From the NCBI GenBank assembly GCA_903827375.1, contig CAIKHZ010000290.1, forward strand, positions 1 through 42,624: 42,624 nucleotides of DNA. The letters are read 5' to 3'. The notes under the pieces were generated by a model, which worked only from the letters and a program-made list of their open reading frames with translations, was not told where the DNA came from and searched no databases. Of the stretch, positions 29,329 through 37,362 are shown in pieces. Made by a program: the position numbers and the translations under genes. Source of the stretch: Akkermansiaceae bacterium (GTDB lineage Bacteria > Verrucomicrobiota > Verrucomicrobiia > Verrucomicrobiales > Akkermansiaceae). The first letter of the stretch is position 1. Each line of letters starts with the position of its first letter.

Positions 29329-29532
29329 ATGGGTCTGTATCTCGCAAATTCCGAAGCCAAGACCAAGGCGGCAGTCAAAGCCTTCTGGAAAGGCCGCAGC
29401 GCCGCGCACAGCAAACAAATTGAGTCAGGCAAGGCTGATCAAGGCGGACGTTCAGCCGTCACCGGCGGCAAGAACATGGACGGCATTACCATCACGCCCC
29501 GAGACGCTGGCGGTCGGCTAACAACCCGCTGA
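29329..29532 (+). pseudogene. Truncated XhoI/PaeR7I-family restriction endonuclease
   Basis: This 67-codon frame starts one base after the methyltransferase stop. Its first 52 residues read like the N-terminus of R.PaeR7I/R.XhoI: an AVKAFWKGR helix, Q[11 protein letters not shown], then [11 protein letters not shown]. The normal enzyme is about 245 residues and contains its catalytic D-(x)n-ExK further on. Here similarity ends at about base 29484 and the frame continues for 15 unrelated codons antisense to the tail of the DUF58 gene. So roughly three quarters of the gene, with the whole active site, is missing. I infer a 3' deletion with a junction at 29485-29492. No nuclease activity is expected. 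A short functional peptide is possible but unlikely. Confidence 0.75.
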
Positions 29533-30391
29533 GAAACACGGCGGGGGGCTGTTCGGTGGTGGCAATGCGGTAATCCACCCGCAGGGCACCGCAGCGAGCC
29601 CGGAAGCCGGCAATGGCGGAATCGATGGCGTCACGGTAGGCCCGGCGCACCAGCGCGGCGTCGGCCTCGAGGCGCTCGCCGGTTTCCATGTCGATGAAGT
29701 CGGACACACCGTCGAAGGGCAGCGTGAGCTCGGCCGGGTCCAGGACGTGAACAAGCACCACATCGTGGCCACGACGGCGGAAATGGGCCAGTGCGCGAAA
29801 AACCGCCTCGGGATCATCCAACAAATCAGACAACATGAACACCAAACCGCGCCGGGCCATGCCTTCGGCGAGGGCCTCGAGGGCCTTGCCGGTATCGGTT
29901 CGGCCGGCCGGTTGATGGGCTCCAAGGGCGTCGAGGAAATTTCTAACATGACGACTGCCGCCCTTGGTGGGCAGCCAGCGGCGGACTTGGTCGTCGTAGA
30001 TGACGAGGCCGACGGAGTCCTGTTGGTGGTGGGCGAGATAGGCGACTGCGGCGGCGAGTTCACGGGCGAAATCAAACTTGCTGGTTAGGCCGGAATGCTG
30101 GAATGCCATGGAGGCGGAGGCATCCAGCACGAGGTGGACGCGCAGGCTGGTTTCCTCCTGATATTGCTTGATGAAGTAGCGTTCGCTGCGGCCAAATAAC
30201 TTCCAATCGAGGTGGCGGAGGTTGTCGCCTTGGACATAATCCCGGTGGTCACGGAATTCAACGCTAGCCCCTTTGAGCACACTCGAGTGACGACCGGCCC
30301 GCCCGCCCTCCGCAGTCCAGCGTGAGCCCAGCGCAAGGTGATCAAGACGGCGCATCGTCTCGACTGATAGAAAATCACTGAAGGTGGACAT
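29492..30391 (-). CDS. DUF58 domain protein (VWA-like)
   Basis: This 299-residue protein has the DUF58 core near the start: [17 protein letters not shown], then [20 protein letters not shown] von Willebrand A-like fold follows, with a MIDAS-like LVLDASASM (about 96-104). Another typical stretch is [19 protein letters not shown]. In many bacteria DUF58 proteins are encoded with MoxR-type AAA ATPases and Bat proteins and are thought to help complex assembly or stress tolerance; no MoxR gene is present in this window. Its stop codon lies within or beside the 15-codon non-homologous tail of the restriction-enzyme remnant. A GGATGAA-type heptamer array sits 10 bases before the start. Confidence 0.85.
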   Translation of the reverse strand: MSTFSDFLSVETMRRLDHLALGSRWTAEGGRAGRHSSVLKGASVEFRDHRDYVQGDNLRHLDWKLFGRSERYFIKQYQEETSLRVHLVLDASASMAFQHSGLTSKFDFARELAAAVAYLAHHQQDSVGLVIYDDQVRRWLPTKGGSRHVRNFLDALGAHQPAGRTDTGKALEALAEGMARRGLVFMLSDLLDDPEAVFRALAHFRRRGHDVVLVHVLDPAELTLPFDGVSDFIDMETGERLEADAALVRRAYRDAIDSAIAGFRARCGALRVDYRIATTEQPPAVFLSGLLADRQRLGA

Positions 30392-30400
30392 TTCTAATGG

Positions 30401-30433
30401 ATGAAGGATGAAGGATGAAGGATGAAGGATGAA
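30401..30433. repeat. Heptanucleotide tandem repeat abutting the DUF58 start
   Basis: Four exact ATGAAGG units (30401-30428) plus five bases of a fifth. On the minus strand the array ends about 10 bases before the DUF58 ATG at 30391, in the position of a ribosome-binding site. Confidence 0.85.
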
Positions 30434-30500
30434 TTATTAGATCTAGAGTCCTTGAAAAGCAAAGTTGCTGTCGTTAGGTCAAGTTTTCTGCTCTTGGGCG

Positions 30501-30531
30501 TTCGGCGAGCGGATCGACCGAGCTCGCCGAA
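30501..30531. repeat. 10-bp inverted repeat
   Basis: TTCGGCGAGC (30501-30510) and GCTCGCCGAA (30522-30531) form a perfect 10-bp stem around an 11-base loop in the DUF4159-DUF58 gap. It shares words with the direct repeat at 21146-21189. Confidence 0.6.
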
Positions 30532-30554
30532 GTCTCAGCCGAGCCGTCTTCAAG

Positions 30555-30575
30555 TCTTGCGTCTTGCGTCTTGGG
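30555..30575. repeat. Heptanucleotide tandem repeat, three copies
   Basis: TCTTGCG at 30555-30561 and 30562-30568, followed by TCTTGGG at 30569-30575. It is located 18 bases past the DUF4159 stop codon on the minus strand. Confidence 0.65.
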
Positions 30576-30592
30576 TCTGAGGCGCAGCCTCG

Positions 30593-32068
30593 CTAGCGGA
30601 CAAGTGCATGGAAGAGGATGTTAACGCCGATGGCGGTGGAGTCGGCGGCCTCGTAACCGATGGCGTATGGGGCGGGAGCCTGCTCCCAGCCGGCGGCCAG
30701 GTCGCGTGGGCAATAGATCACGGCGGTGGCACCATTGACCTCGGCAGCCAACAACTCCGGAGCAGAGGAGCTTTTTTTGTCGAGTTGCGCGGCGAGGGCG
30801 GGACGTAACTTGACCGTCGCCACTTCGTTAGGTTGGTGGAAAAGTGAGGCGGAGGCGGGCAGAGGCAGCAGCGGATGGTCGGGCAGCACCTTGGCCATTT
30901 CCGCGCGGAAGGCCGTGTCGAAAGTCGCGCGGCCATCGCCAGCCTCGGCAAACAGGACGCCACCCTTCATGAGGAATTGCCGGAGATTGGCGCGTTCGTT
31001 TTCGCCGAGCGAAAAATCCGTGGTGCCAGTTAGATAGAGCAAGGGTGTCTCGAACATGGATGCGTCGGACAAGGCAACCTCGCGCCATTCGAACGAGACC
31101 GGGGCACCGGTTTGCTCGTTGAATTTCCGCAACAACATCGGTAGCGCAGCTGGCCGAGTTTTCCACGGACCGACATGGGCGACCCAACCAACGCGCAGGC
31201 TACCGGCCTTGGAGCCGCCGGCATCGGCGAGTTCGACGCTCTTGCCAGCACTCCGGCCGGCCTCCTGCATGGCGGTGACGTACGAGAGCAGGTTGGCACC
31301 GAGGCGTCGGGCGTCGGCATCCTCGTAGCCCCAGCTGTCATGGCGGTTTTTTTCCCAGCCCATGGCGATGTCGAAGCGCGAGATGATGATGGCGCTGCGG
31401 TTGTCTATATCCACGGCGTCGATCCACGGATAGGAGTCACTGACCACGCCGTCGGCGATGGCCCGCTCGCGGTATTTCACTTGCTTGATGTCGTTGTAGG
31501 CGTGAAATAGCGGATGGTCGAGGCGCAGTCGATAGAGCGGGCTTTCCGGCAGAACCTGCCGCGCGGCTTCCATCGCGGATTGATAGAAATCGGGGTGACC
31601 GACGAGCGCATTAAAGATGACGGTGCCGCCGTTGCGGAGGTACTCGCGAAGGCGGGCGGCTTCCTTGGGTTCGAGTTTAAACGGTTTGTAGCCGGACCGA
31701 TAGAGGACAGGGTTTTCGCGTGGGTTGGTGGAAATTTCAGCCCAGGATTTTATGTTAGATGTGAAGCTGGCACCCATTTCCCCGCTCATCCACTCGAGTA
31801 GTTTTTTCAAATCGTGAGGTGTGCGGGCCCAGTCCTCGGCATCGGCAGTGCGGATTTTGGTTAGCAGCACGGGCGGCTGCGGTGGGTTCTTGCGTTCTTG
31901 ACGCTTCTGCGGAACCACCGGATAAGGGAGCGGCGGCATCCCCTCCGATGACGAAACTTGGGCCGGTGGCGGCTTGGGTTCTTCCAAAGGCGGAGGTTCC
32001 GGCGGCTTTGGGACGGCAAGCGCCGCCGCCGCGAAAACCAGCCCCGACAAAGATGTTAGTAACTTCAT
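30593..32068 (-). CDS. Exported protein with two tandem DUF4159 domains
   Basis: From ATG 32066-32068 (MKLLTSLSGLVFAAAALAVP, a signal peptide) the protein is 491 residues; the upstream in-frame ATG would bury this signal. A proline-rich segment (PKPPEPPPLEEPKPPP) follows. DUF4159 copy one spans about residues 95-270 (TPHDLKKLLEWMSGEMGASF, LREYLRNGGTVIFNALVGHP). Copy two covers about 300-491 (LLRKFNEQTGAPVSFEW, LRQFLMKGGVLFAEAGDGRA). The two copies share the pattern 'leucine-rich helix, then R-x-FL/YL-x-x-GG-x-x-F', so an internal duplication is likely. The family has a glutamine-amidotransferase-like fold without a known activity and often sits with DUF58 and MoxR genes. Here it is followed by DUF58 after 201 bases. 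Confidence 0.82.
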   Translation of the reverse strand: MKLLTSLSGLVFAAAALAVPKPPEPPPLEEPKPPPAQVSSSEGMPPLPYPVVPQKRQERKNPPQPPVLLTKIRTADAEDWARTPHDLKKLLEWMSGEMGASFTSNIKSWAEISTNPRENPVLYRSGYKPFKLEPKEAARLREYLRNGGTVIFNALVGHPDFYQSAMEAARQVLPESPLYRLRLDHPLFHAYNDIKQVKYRERAIADGVVSDSYPWIDAVDIDNRSAIIISRFDIAMGWEKNRHDSWGYEDADARRLGANLLSYVTAMQEAGRSAGKSVELADAGGSKAGSLRVGWVAHVGPWKTRPAALPMLLRKFNEQTGAPVSFEWREVALSDASMFETPLLYLTGTTDFSLGENERANLRQFLMKGGVLFAEAGDGRATFDTAFRAEMAKVLPDHPLLPLPASASLFHQPNEVATVKLRPALAAQLDKKSSSAPELLAAEVNGATAVIYCPRDLAAGWEQAPAPYAIGYEAADSTAIGVNILFHALVR

Positions 32069-32466
32069 TTTTAACTTGGAAGCTGGGATTGTAAAAACAA
32101 TTGGGTCAGCTGCGGAAGGCACAAATTGAACGAACTTGGGTTTCGGTTCCATGGCTGGGTCAATGATGGACTGGATTGCAGGAAATGAAAGTCTCAAGAT
32201 TTAGCGGCTCATGCGACGCCCTCGCAAGGAATGCGGCGGGAAGGGCGGAGGGGCTACTCGGCGGTCACAGACACGCCTCTATCAACCGACAAACAGACTT
32301 GTGCGGCTCCTGAGCTTGACCGCTGAGTTCTGGGCATAACGATCGAGCCAAAAACGCGCTTCCTCAACACGAGGGCCTCGCTCCCTGTTTGGAAAATATG
32401 GCTTTGTCGCGGGGGCCTAAGCCGCTAGACCTTGACGTCGCCGAAGCGGTGGTTCAGCCTGCGGCG
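32069..32466. other. Divergent intergenic region between DUF4159 and DUF3142-like genes
   Basis: About 400 bases between divergent starts. The right-hand 78 bases could be coding if the DUF3142-like gene begins at 32389. I see no clear sigma-70 boxes, tRNA or repeat. Promoters for both genes should lie here. Confidence 0.4.
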
Positions 32467-33876
32467 ATGGTTGGGGCGAGGATCATACTTTTGCTGGGTT
32501 GGCTGCTGGTGCAGGGGGCGGGCGGCGGCACGGGTTGCTGGGTATGGAACCGCAGCACGCCTCTGACCGCCGCCGAACTGCGTGCCGTGCCGGCGGCCGG
32601 GATCAGCACGCTCTACTGGCACTTGGCTGAAATCGAAAACCACAGCGGCAAATGGACATGGAAAAGCCGCCTCGCCCGGTTGCCACAGCCAACAACAGCG
32701 GCGCTGCGTGTGGTGCCGGTGATTCGCTTGGAAACCTCGGCCAACGCGCCATTTGCAGCAGAGGCCCGTGCGGCGCTGCGCCAACACATCATTGCTGCGT
32801 TGCAACCCCTGGAAGCCGACGAATGGCAACTGGATTATGATGCGCCCGACCGGTTGGTAGGTGACTACGCGGTGTTTCTATCGGAGTTGCGGGAGGCCGC
32901 ACCAAAGCTCACTTCGACGGCGCTTGCGGGTTGGGTGCGGCTGCCGGAATTCGGCCGCCTTTGCGCCAGCGTGGCGGAACTCTATCCAATGTTCTACGAT
33001 CTGGAACCTGATACCGCCGCCGCACTTCGCCCATTGCTAGAACCGGACACCACGGTCGTTTTGCTAGATGCCTGGCGATCCCACTGTCAGATCCCGTGGA
33101 AAGCCGGACTGCCGTGGTTCGCCCGGCTCACACTCTACGGCAGCGACGGCAAATCGCGGGGGCATTTGCGGAACTGGGCGTGGGATGAGGTGGTGTTTCG
33201 CCGGGAATTGCACCTGATTACCGCCCCCGCACATGGTATCACTGAGTTCCGCGCGGAAAAAACCTTCGCGATCGGGCATACCACGCTGCAGGCCGGCGAG
33301 ACGCTAGTCGCACGCCGACCGGATCCAACGGACTTGGCGCGAATCGAACAAGCCGCGGCGCGGGACCTCGTGTTTTTCCGTTTGCCGGATGCCACAGCAA
33401 TGGGCGGCGGGTCGTTGAGCGAGTTCGCACACCGAGCCACCACCAGGGCCGCCCGCCTGACCCTCACCCACGCTGACGGGCATCTCACCCTAACAAATGT
33501 GGGCAATCTCGACCTGCAACCACGGGTCATCGGCGACGGGCCATCGGATCGAGGCTATGCGCTCGAGGTGGATGCCACAGGTCCGGTTTTTCGCGAATCC
33601 GGGGCAGGTGAATTTTTCCGGGTCGTCGGACACCGGTCCCCCGATGAAACGACAGGCTCAAAGCCCGTCGTCCCTGACGGGCAGGCAGCCTGTCCATCCG
33701 TGCCGCTGGCCACCTCCACCCGGTTGACGTTCTGGTTCAGCGCGTTACCCTCTGGCAGTTCGCTGGAATCCGGGATATTCCAACTCGCCCCGGCCGCCGC
33801 CGCATTGCCGCTGCGCTACCGCATTCTCAACTCCGAAGCTCACCCACCATGGCTACCCCTCGCCCCCGCCCCTTGA
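32467..33876 (+). CDS. DUF3142-like exported protein
   Basis: About 469 residues from ATG 32467, where MVGARIILLLGWLLVQGAGG gives a signal peptide; GTGC could be a lipobox. An ATG at 32389 would add 26 residues and is the alternative. The body has features of DUF3142: CWVWNRSTPLTAAEL at the start, then EWQLDYDAPDRLVGDYAVFL and LTSTALAGWVRLPEF, reminiscent of a TIM-barrel glycosidase-like protein. No catalytic residue can be assigned. Residues about 395-410 (TTGSKPVVPDGQAACPS) are encoded by a nested palindrome at 33651-33694 that looks inserted. The gene overlaps the next one by 28 bases, so the two are probably translationally coupled. Confidence 0.65.
   Translation: MVGARIILLLGWLLVQGAGGGTGCWVWNRSTPLTAAELRAVPAAGISTLYWHLAEIENHSGKWTWKSRLARLPQPTTAALRVVPVIRLETSANAPFAAEARAALRQHIIAALQPLEADEWQLDYDAPDRLVGDYAVFLSELREAAPKLTSTALAGWVRLPEFGRLCASVAELYPMFYDLEPDTAAALRPLLEPDTTVVLLDAWRSHCQIPWKAGLPWFARLTLYGSDGKSRGHLRNWAWDEVVFRRELHLITAPAHGITEFRAEKTFAIGHTTLQAGETLVARRPDPTDLARIEQAAARDLVFFRLPDATAMGGGSLSEFAHRATTRAARLTLTHADGHLTLTNVGNLDLQPRVIGDGPSDRGYALEVDATGPVFRESGAGEFFRVVGHRSPDETTGSKPVVPDGQAACPSVPLATSTRLTFWFSALPSGSSLESGIFQLAPAAAALPLRYRILNSEAHPPWLPLAPAP
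33651..33694. repeat. Nested palindromic element inside the DUF3142-like gene
   Basis: An outer stem GACAGGCT (33651-33658) / AGCCTGTC (33687-33694) encloses CCCGTC (33664-33669) / GACGGG (33676-33681). It keeps the reading frame and looks like a small mobile or REP-like element. Confidence 0.6.
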
Positions 33877-36800
33877 TCCAACTCATTAGCCTCGCCATCC
33901 TGCTAACAGCCGTCCGCGTGGCCGCCAGCGGGGCGTGGTTTGACGATGAACCACCCCATTCTCTTGCCGGCGATTTGGACCGATTGCCCGCCAAATCGCT
34001 CGGCGAAATTTTGCTGGAAACTGCCGCCAAAATCCCGCCAACGGAAGCACCCAAGCCGGTAGCACCCGAGGAAGTCACCGCCATCATCGAGGACATTGGC
34101 AGCGCCAAACCCGCGGCTTTGGCCGCCCGCATCGATGATCTAGCGATGCGGGCTCGCGCCACCTATCCAAAAACCTCAGAGTTGTTAGCGATGCTCTACG
34201 ACGTCCGAGACGCGATCACCGCAGCCGGGCCGGACAAGGCCGCGTGCCAAGCCTATGCGCAAGAGCGGGTCGCCAAACCACCGCGGGCCACAACGAAAGA
34301 CGCGCCGGATGCTTTTGCCAAGGGAGATGCCATGCGGGCGCATCGGCTCTATCTGGAGGGTGCCGCGCGATTCACCAACGGCTCCCGCGTGGAATGCCGC
34401 CCCTGGTTTGAGGAAATTGTGAAGCAGCACCCGGCCCATCCCCGGGCAGAGACAGCGTGCTTCCTGCTGGCCCGCTGCGATTTGTGGTCGGCCCGCTACA
34501 CCGGCGAGGATCTCAGCGAGGCTGAAGAAGTCGAACGCATGGCCGTCGCCGAGGCTGCATTCCGGGATTTTCTCCGGCTCTATCCAGATGGCCGCTACTC
34601 TGCCGACGCACACGGCTGGCTCGGCGGGATTTTTTGGAAAACCCGCCCCGACGAGGCGCTCGGGCATTTCATCACCCAGCTCGAGGATCCGGCCCATCCG
34701 GAATGCGCGAAATCCGCCGCCCACATGATCGAGCGGGTTCTCAGCCGCATCGTCGCCAACCCCGAGGACCCCAACGAGGCGGTCCTCAAGGTCGTGGCTC
34801 AGCATCCGCGCATCGCCCAGGCCGCCGTGTACTTTGTCCTCAACGCTCCGGAAACAGACCCCAGCGACGGCAAATACGACACACCCGACGCCTTGAAACA
34901 ATGGCGGCTCAAAGGATTACCCAAACTCGCCACCGCCGTCTCCCACGAACAAAAAATCTATCAAGGTATCTGGGCCTGGCGCCTGCGTGCCATGCTTGCC
35001 CAAGCCGCCAGCGCCGCCGGCCACCAACAAGAAGCTATCAAACTAACGGATCCAACAGGCAGCGAACTGACCCAAAGCGATGATTTGCTTTTTGCACGAC
35101 TGGTGGCGCTCCAACGCGCCGGCATGACCCAAGAGGCCATCGATGCAGGTCTGTTGTTTTTAAAAACCTACGACGCCTCACCGTTGCGCAGGGCAGTGCC
35201 CATCCGCCTCGCCCAAGCACTGGTGGACGCCCACCGCGCCGGCGAAGCCTATTTCTATTTGAGCCAGGTAGATCTAACTGAGCTAAACCGCTACTCGGGC
35301 GTCTATCCACCGCCTGAGAACGACCTAGGTCTAACGAGCAGCGCCGTCTATCCAGCCATTGACGGCACGGATGCTGGCGCGACCTTGAAGGAAACCATAG
35401 TGAACTTCGCGCCTTTGCCGGAACTTGAGGCAGTTCTGGATCGCAAGGAATGGCAGAAGAAGGCCAATGAGTTTGCCGACTTCAAGCAAATCCTGGCCGG
35501 GCGAAAATCGGCTAACGAGGATTTTTCCGGGGCGGCACACCTCAGTGCCGAGCCCAAGTTTCTAGCCCGCATGACCCGCTACACCGAGCTGCTCAATGCC
35601 ACGTCACAGGGCGACGTCGCCGCCCGTGCCCAGGCCATGATAGCACTCGGCGATGCCTTTGCCGCCGACACCGAGGCCTATCCGGCAGGCCCTTATCTGA
35701 TTTGGCGCGACAACGCCCGTGCCCTCGGATTTTCCGATCCAGACCAAGAACTGGAAAGCCGAAATTTCAAGCGCCATGCCACCGGTTGGTGGTTGCGTGC
35801 GGCCCGAAGACTGCCTGCCACCGAGCTATCCGCCAAGGCGCGTTTCAAGGTGCTCGAAGGCATCGAGCGCACCGCCAGATGCAGTGATTACGATTTCACC
35901 CGTGCCATTGAGTCGAACCTCGCCAAGGCATCGCGCGACATCCTAACCGTGCTTCGCAAAGAATCGCCGAACTCACAGGAAGCCCGCGACGCGGTATCGT
36001 GGAATTTTGATCCGGCTCCCAAGCCGGACCCACAACCAGGCACAGCCGAAGATCCGGCGCTGGAAATCACCTCGTGGAGTGTCTTGGGTGACTTCGATAG
36101 AGAGCGTGATTTTCAGGCGGCCTCACTGCTCGGTGGCTACCATGCGCTGCCCTATGATGCCTTCGGCGACTTCGAAGCTCTGAGTGAAATGGATAACCCG
36201 GACAACCCCGACACCGCTGCCCTGGTGAAAGAATTGGATGAGGTGGCGGTGGACCCCACCGATCTGCCAACCCAATTTCCCGCCACCTTGGTTCGCCAGG
36301 CATTTGAGACGGCACTCACCACCGCACAAAATGCCACCCAAATGAAACTCGCCAATCTCTTTGAGGATCTAACGCTCTTTCAGGAACTGCCGGACCTCAA
36401 CGACTCCGCCCGCAACAAATACATCCAGCTGCGCTTGCGGGCGGATGACTTCCCGGCCTTCAATCACTGGGAACCTAACAAAAAAGACCCGCGCCCCACA
36501 TTTTGGGAATTGTTAGCAAATGCCCGAAAAAACCCGCAACTCGCCACCGTCCCCGACTTCATCGACTATGCGGAACTCTATGCCAACGAAGCCGACCGCG
36601 GACCCGACGGCGCCATGGAACCGCGCTATCCATCGTACCGCTCGGTCGAGAAGGGATGCCGCGCGTTTCTTGAGAAATATCCCAAGTCGCCACGCCGCCA
36701 AGCTTGCAGCCTGTTGCTGCTGCGCGCCATCTATCGCCAATTGCCCGAGCGCTTCGGCCATGCCGAAAAATCCGACGTGGAAACCGATAGTTATACCATC

Positions 36801-37232
36801 GTGGAATCCACGGAACCATTCCGTCCCGCCTCTCTGCTCGCCGCCATCGCCGCCTATCAAAAGGAATTCCCCCAGCCGCGCTATCCCGCCGAAATCCGCA
36901 ACTTCGCCGCCATTATCGCCTGGCGAACTGGCCACTATGGCAGCGCCCTCGACCTAACGATCGAGCAACTCGACGACGAGCGCCACCCCGACCTGCGCCG
37001 CGAGGCCGCCGTGCGCCTAGCCAATCTGTTTGCTGACTTGCGCGACCCTCGCTATCGCAACGCGATACTCGAAGCCCTCCGATCCCGCCCTGCTGCCCAG
37101 GCCAAACTCAAGCTCTATCTCTCCGTCGCTCCGCACCACGCCCAGCACCCGTTGCGCTGCCTCAGCGATTTTCTGACCACTGCTCTAACACCCAAGCCGG
37201 AAGACTCAAAGAGACAAGAAAAGGGCCGGTAA
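33849..37232 (+). CDS. Large exported TPR-like repeat protein, unknown function
   Basis: This 1127-residue protein has a signal peptide (LIQLISLAILLTAVRVAASG). The rest is mainly alpha-helical with degenerate tetratricopeptide-like repeats, for example AETACFLLARCDLWSARY and AFRDFLRLYPDGRYSADAHG (about 200-260), RLAQALVDAHRAGEAYFYLS (about 455), CRAFLEKYPKSPRRQACSLL (about 935-955) and AIIAWRTGHYGSALDLTIEQ (about 1025). The xFLxxYPxxxxxxxA pattern is that of BamD/YbgF-type TPRs. A central acidic region (about 700-850) has no recognisable motif. No enzymatic site is visible, and a scaffold role in the periplasm is inference. It overlaps the DUF3142-like gene by 28 bases, which implies linked function. 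I do not recognise a named family. Confidence 0.75.
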   Translation: MATPRPRPLIQLISLAILLTAVRVAASGAWFDDEPPHSLAGDLDRLPAKSLGEILLETAAKIPPTEAPKPVAPEEVTAIIEDIGSAKPAALAARIDDLAMRARATYPKTSELLAMLYDVRDAITAAGPDKAACQAYAQERVAKPPRATTKDAPDAFAKGDAMRAHRLYLEGAARFTNGSRVECRPWFEEIVKQHPAHPRAETACFLLARCDLWSARYTGEDLSEAEEVERMAVAEAAFRDFLRLYPDGRYSADAHGWLGGIFWKTRPDEALGHFITQLEDPAHPECAKSAAHMIERVLSRIVANPEDPNEAVLKVVAQHPRIAQAAVYFVLNAPETDPSDGKYDTPDALKQWRLKGLPKLATAVSHEQKIYQGIWAWRLRAMLAQAASAAGHQQEAIKLTDPTGSELTQSDDLLFARLVALQRAGMTQEAIDAGLLFLKTYDASPLRRAVPIRLAQALVDAHRAGEAYFYLSQVDLTELNRYSGVYPPPENDLGLTSSAVYPAIDGTDAGATLKETIVNFAPLPELEAVLDRKEWQKKANEFADFKQILAGRKSANEDFSGAAHLSAEPKFLARMTRYTELLNATSQGDVAARAQAMIALGDAFAADTEAYPAGPYLIWRDNARALGFSDPDQELESRNFKRHATGWWLRAARRLPATELSAKARFKVLEGIERTARCSDYDFTRAIESNLAKASRDILTVLRKESPNSQEARDAVSWNFDPAPKPDPQPGTAEDPALEITSWSVLGDFDRERDFQAASLLGGYHALPYDAFGDFEALSEMDNPDNPDTAALVKELDEVAVDPTDLPTQFPATLVRQAFETALTTAQNATQMKLANLFEDLTLFQELPDLNDSARNKYIQLRLRADDFPAFNHWEPNKKDPRPTFWELLANARKNPQLATVPDFIDYAELYANEADRGPDGAMEPRYPSYRSVEKGCRAFLEKYPKSPRRQACSLLLLRAIYRQLPERFGHAEKSDVETDSYTIVESTEPFRPASLLAAIAAYQKEFPQPRYPAEIRNFAAIIAWRTGHYGSALDLTIEQLDDERHPDLRREAAVRLANLFADLRDPRYRNAILEALRSRPAAQAKLKLYLSVAPHHAQHPLRCLSDFLTTALTPKPEDSKRQEKGR

Positions 37233-37242
37233 ACCTCATGTA

Positions 37243-37264
37243 CCGCCACTGCATGGAGTGGCGG
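37243..37264. terminator. 8-bp hairpin between convergent genes
   Basis: CCGCCACT (37243-37250) and AGTGGCGG (37257-37264) with a 6-base loop, 11 bases after the TPR protein stop and before the converging heparinase-like gene. There is no T-tract, so this is a possible bidirectional terminator. Confidence 0.45.
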
Positions 37265-37362
37265 AAAGGGCCAATACGGTTGTAGGAGGATAGGCTACCA
37301 TCACAGGCAAGATGGCAATTTTCCGCCAGAGAGCGCTAAATGGACAGTATTGGGGGCACGGG

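Noticed and set aside
34185-34901. 238-residue minus-strand frame
   Set aside because: Antisense to the TPR-like gene; no signal peptide or domain pattern.
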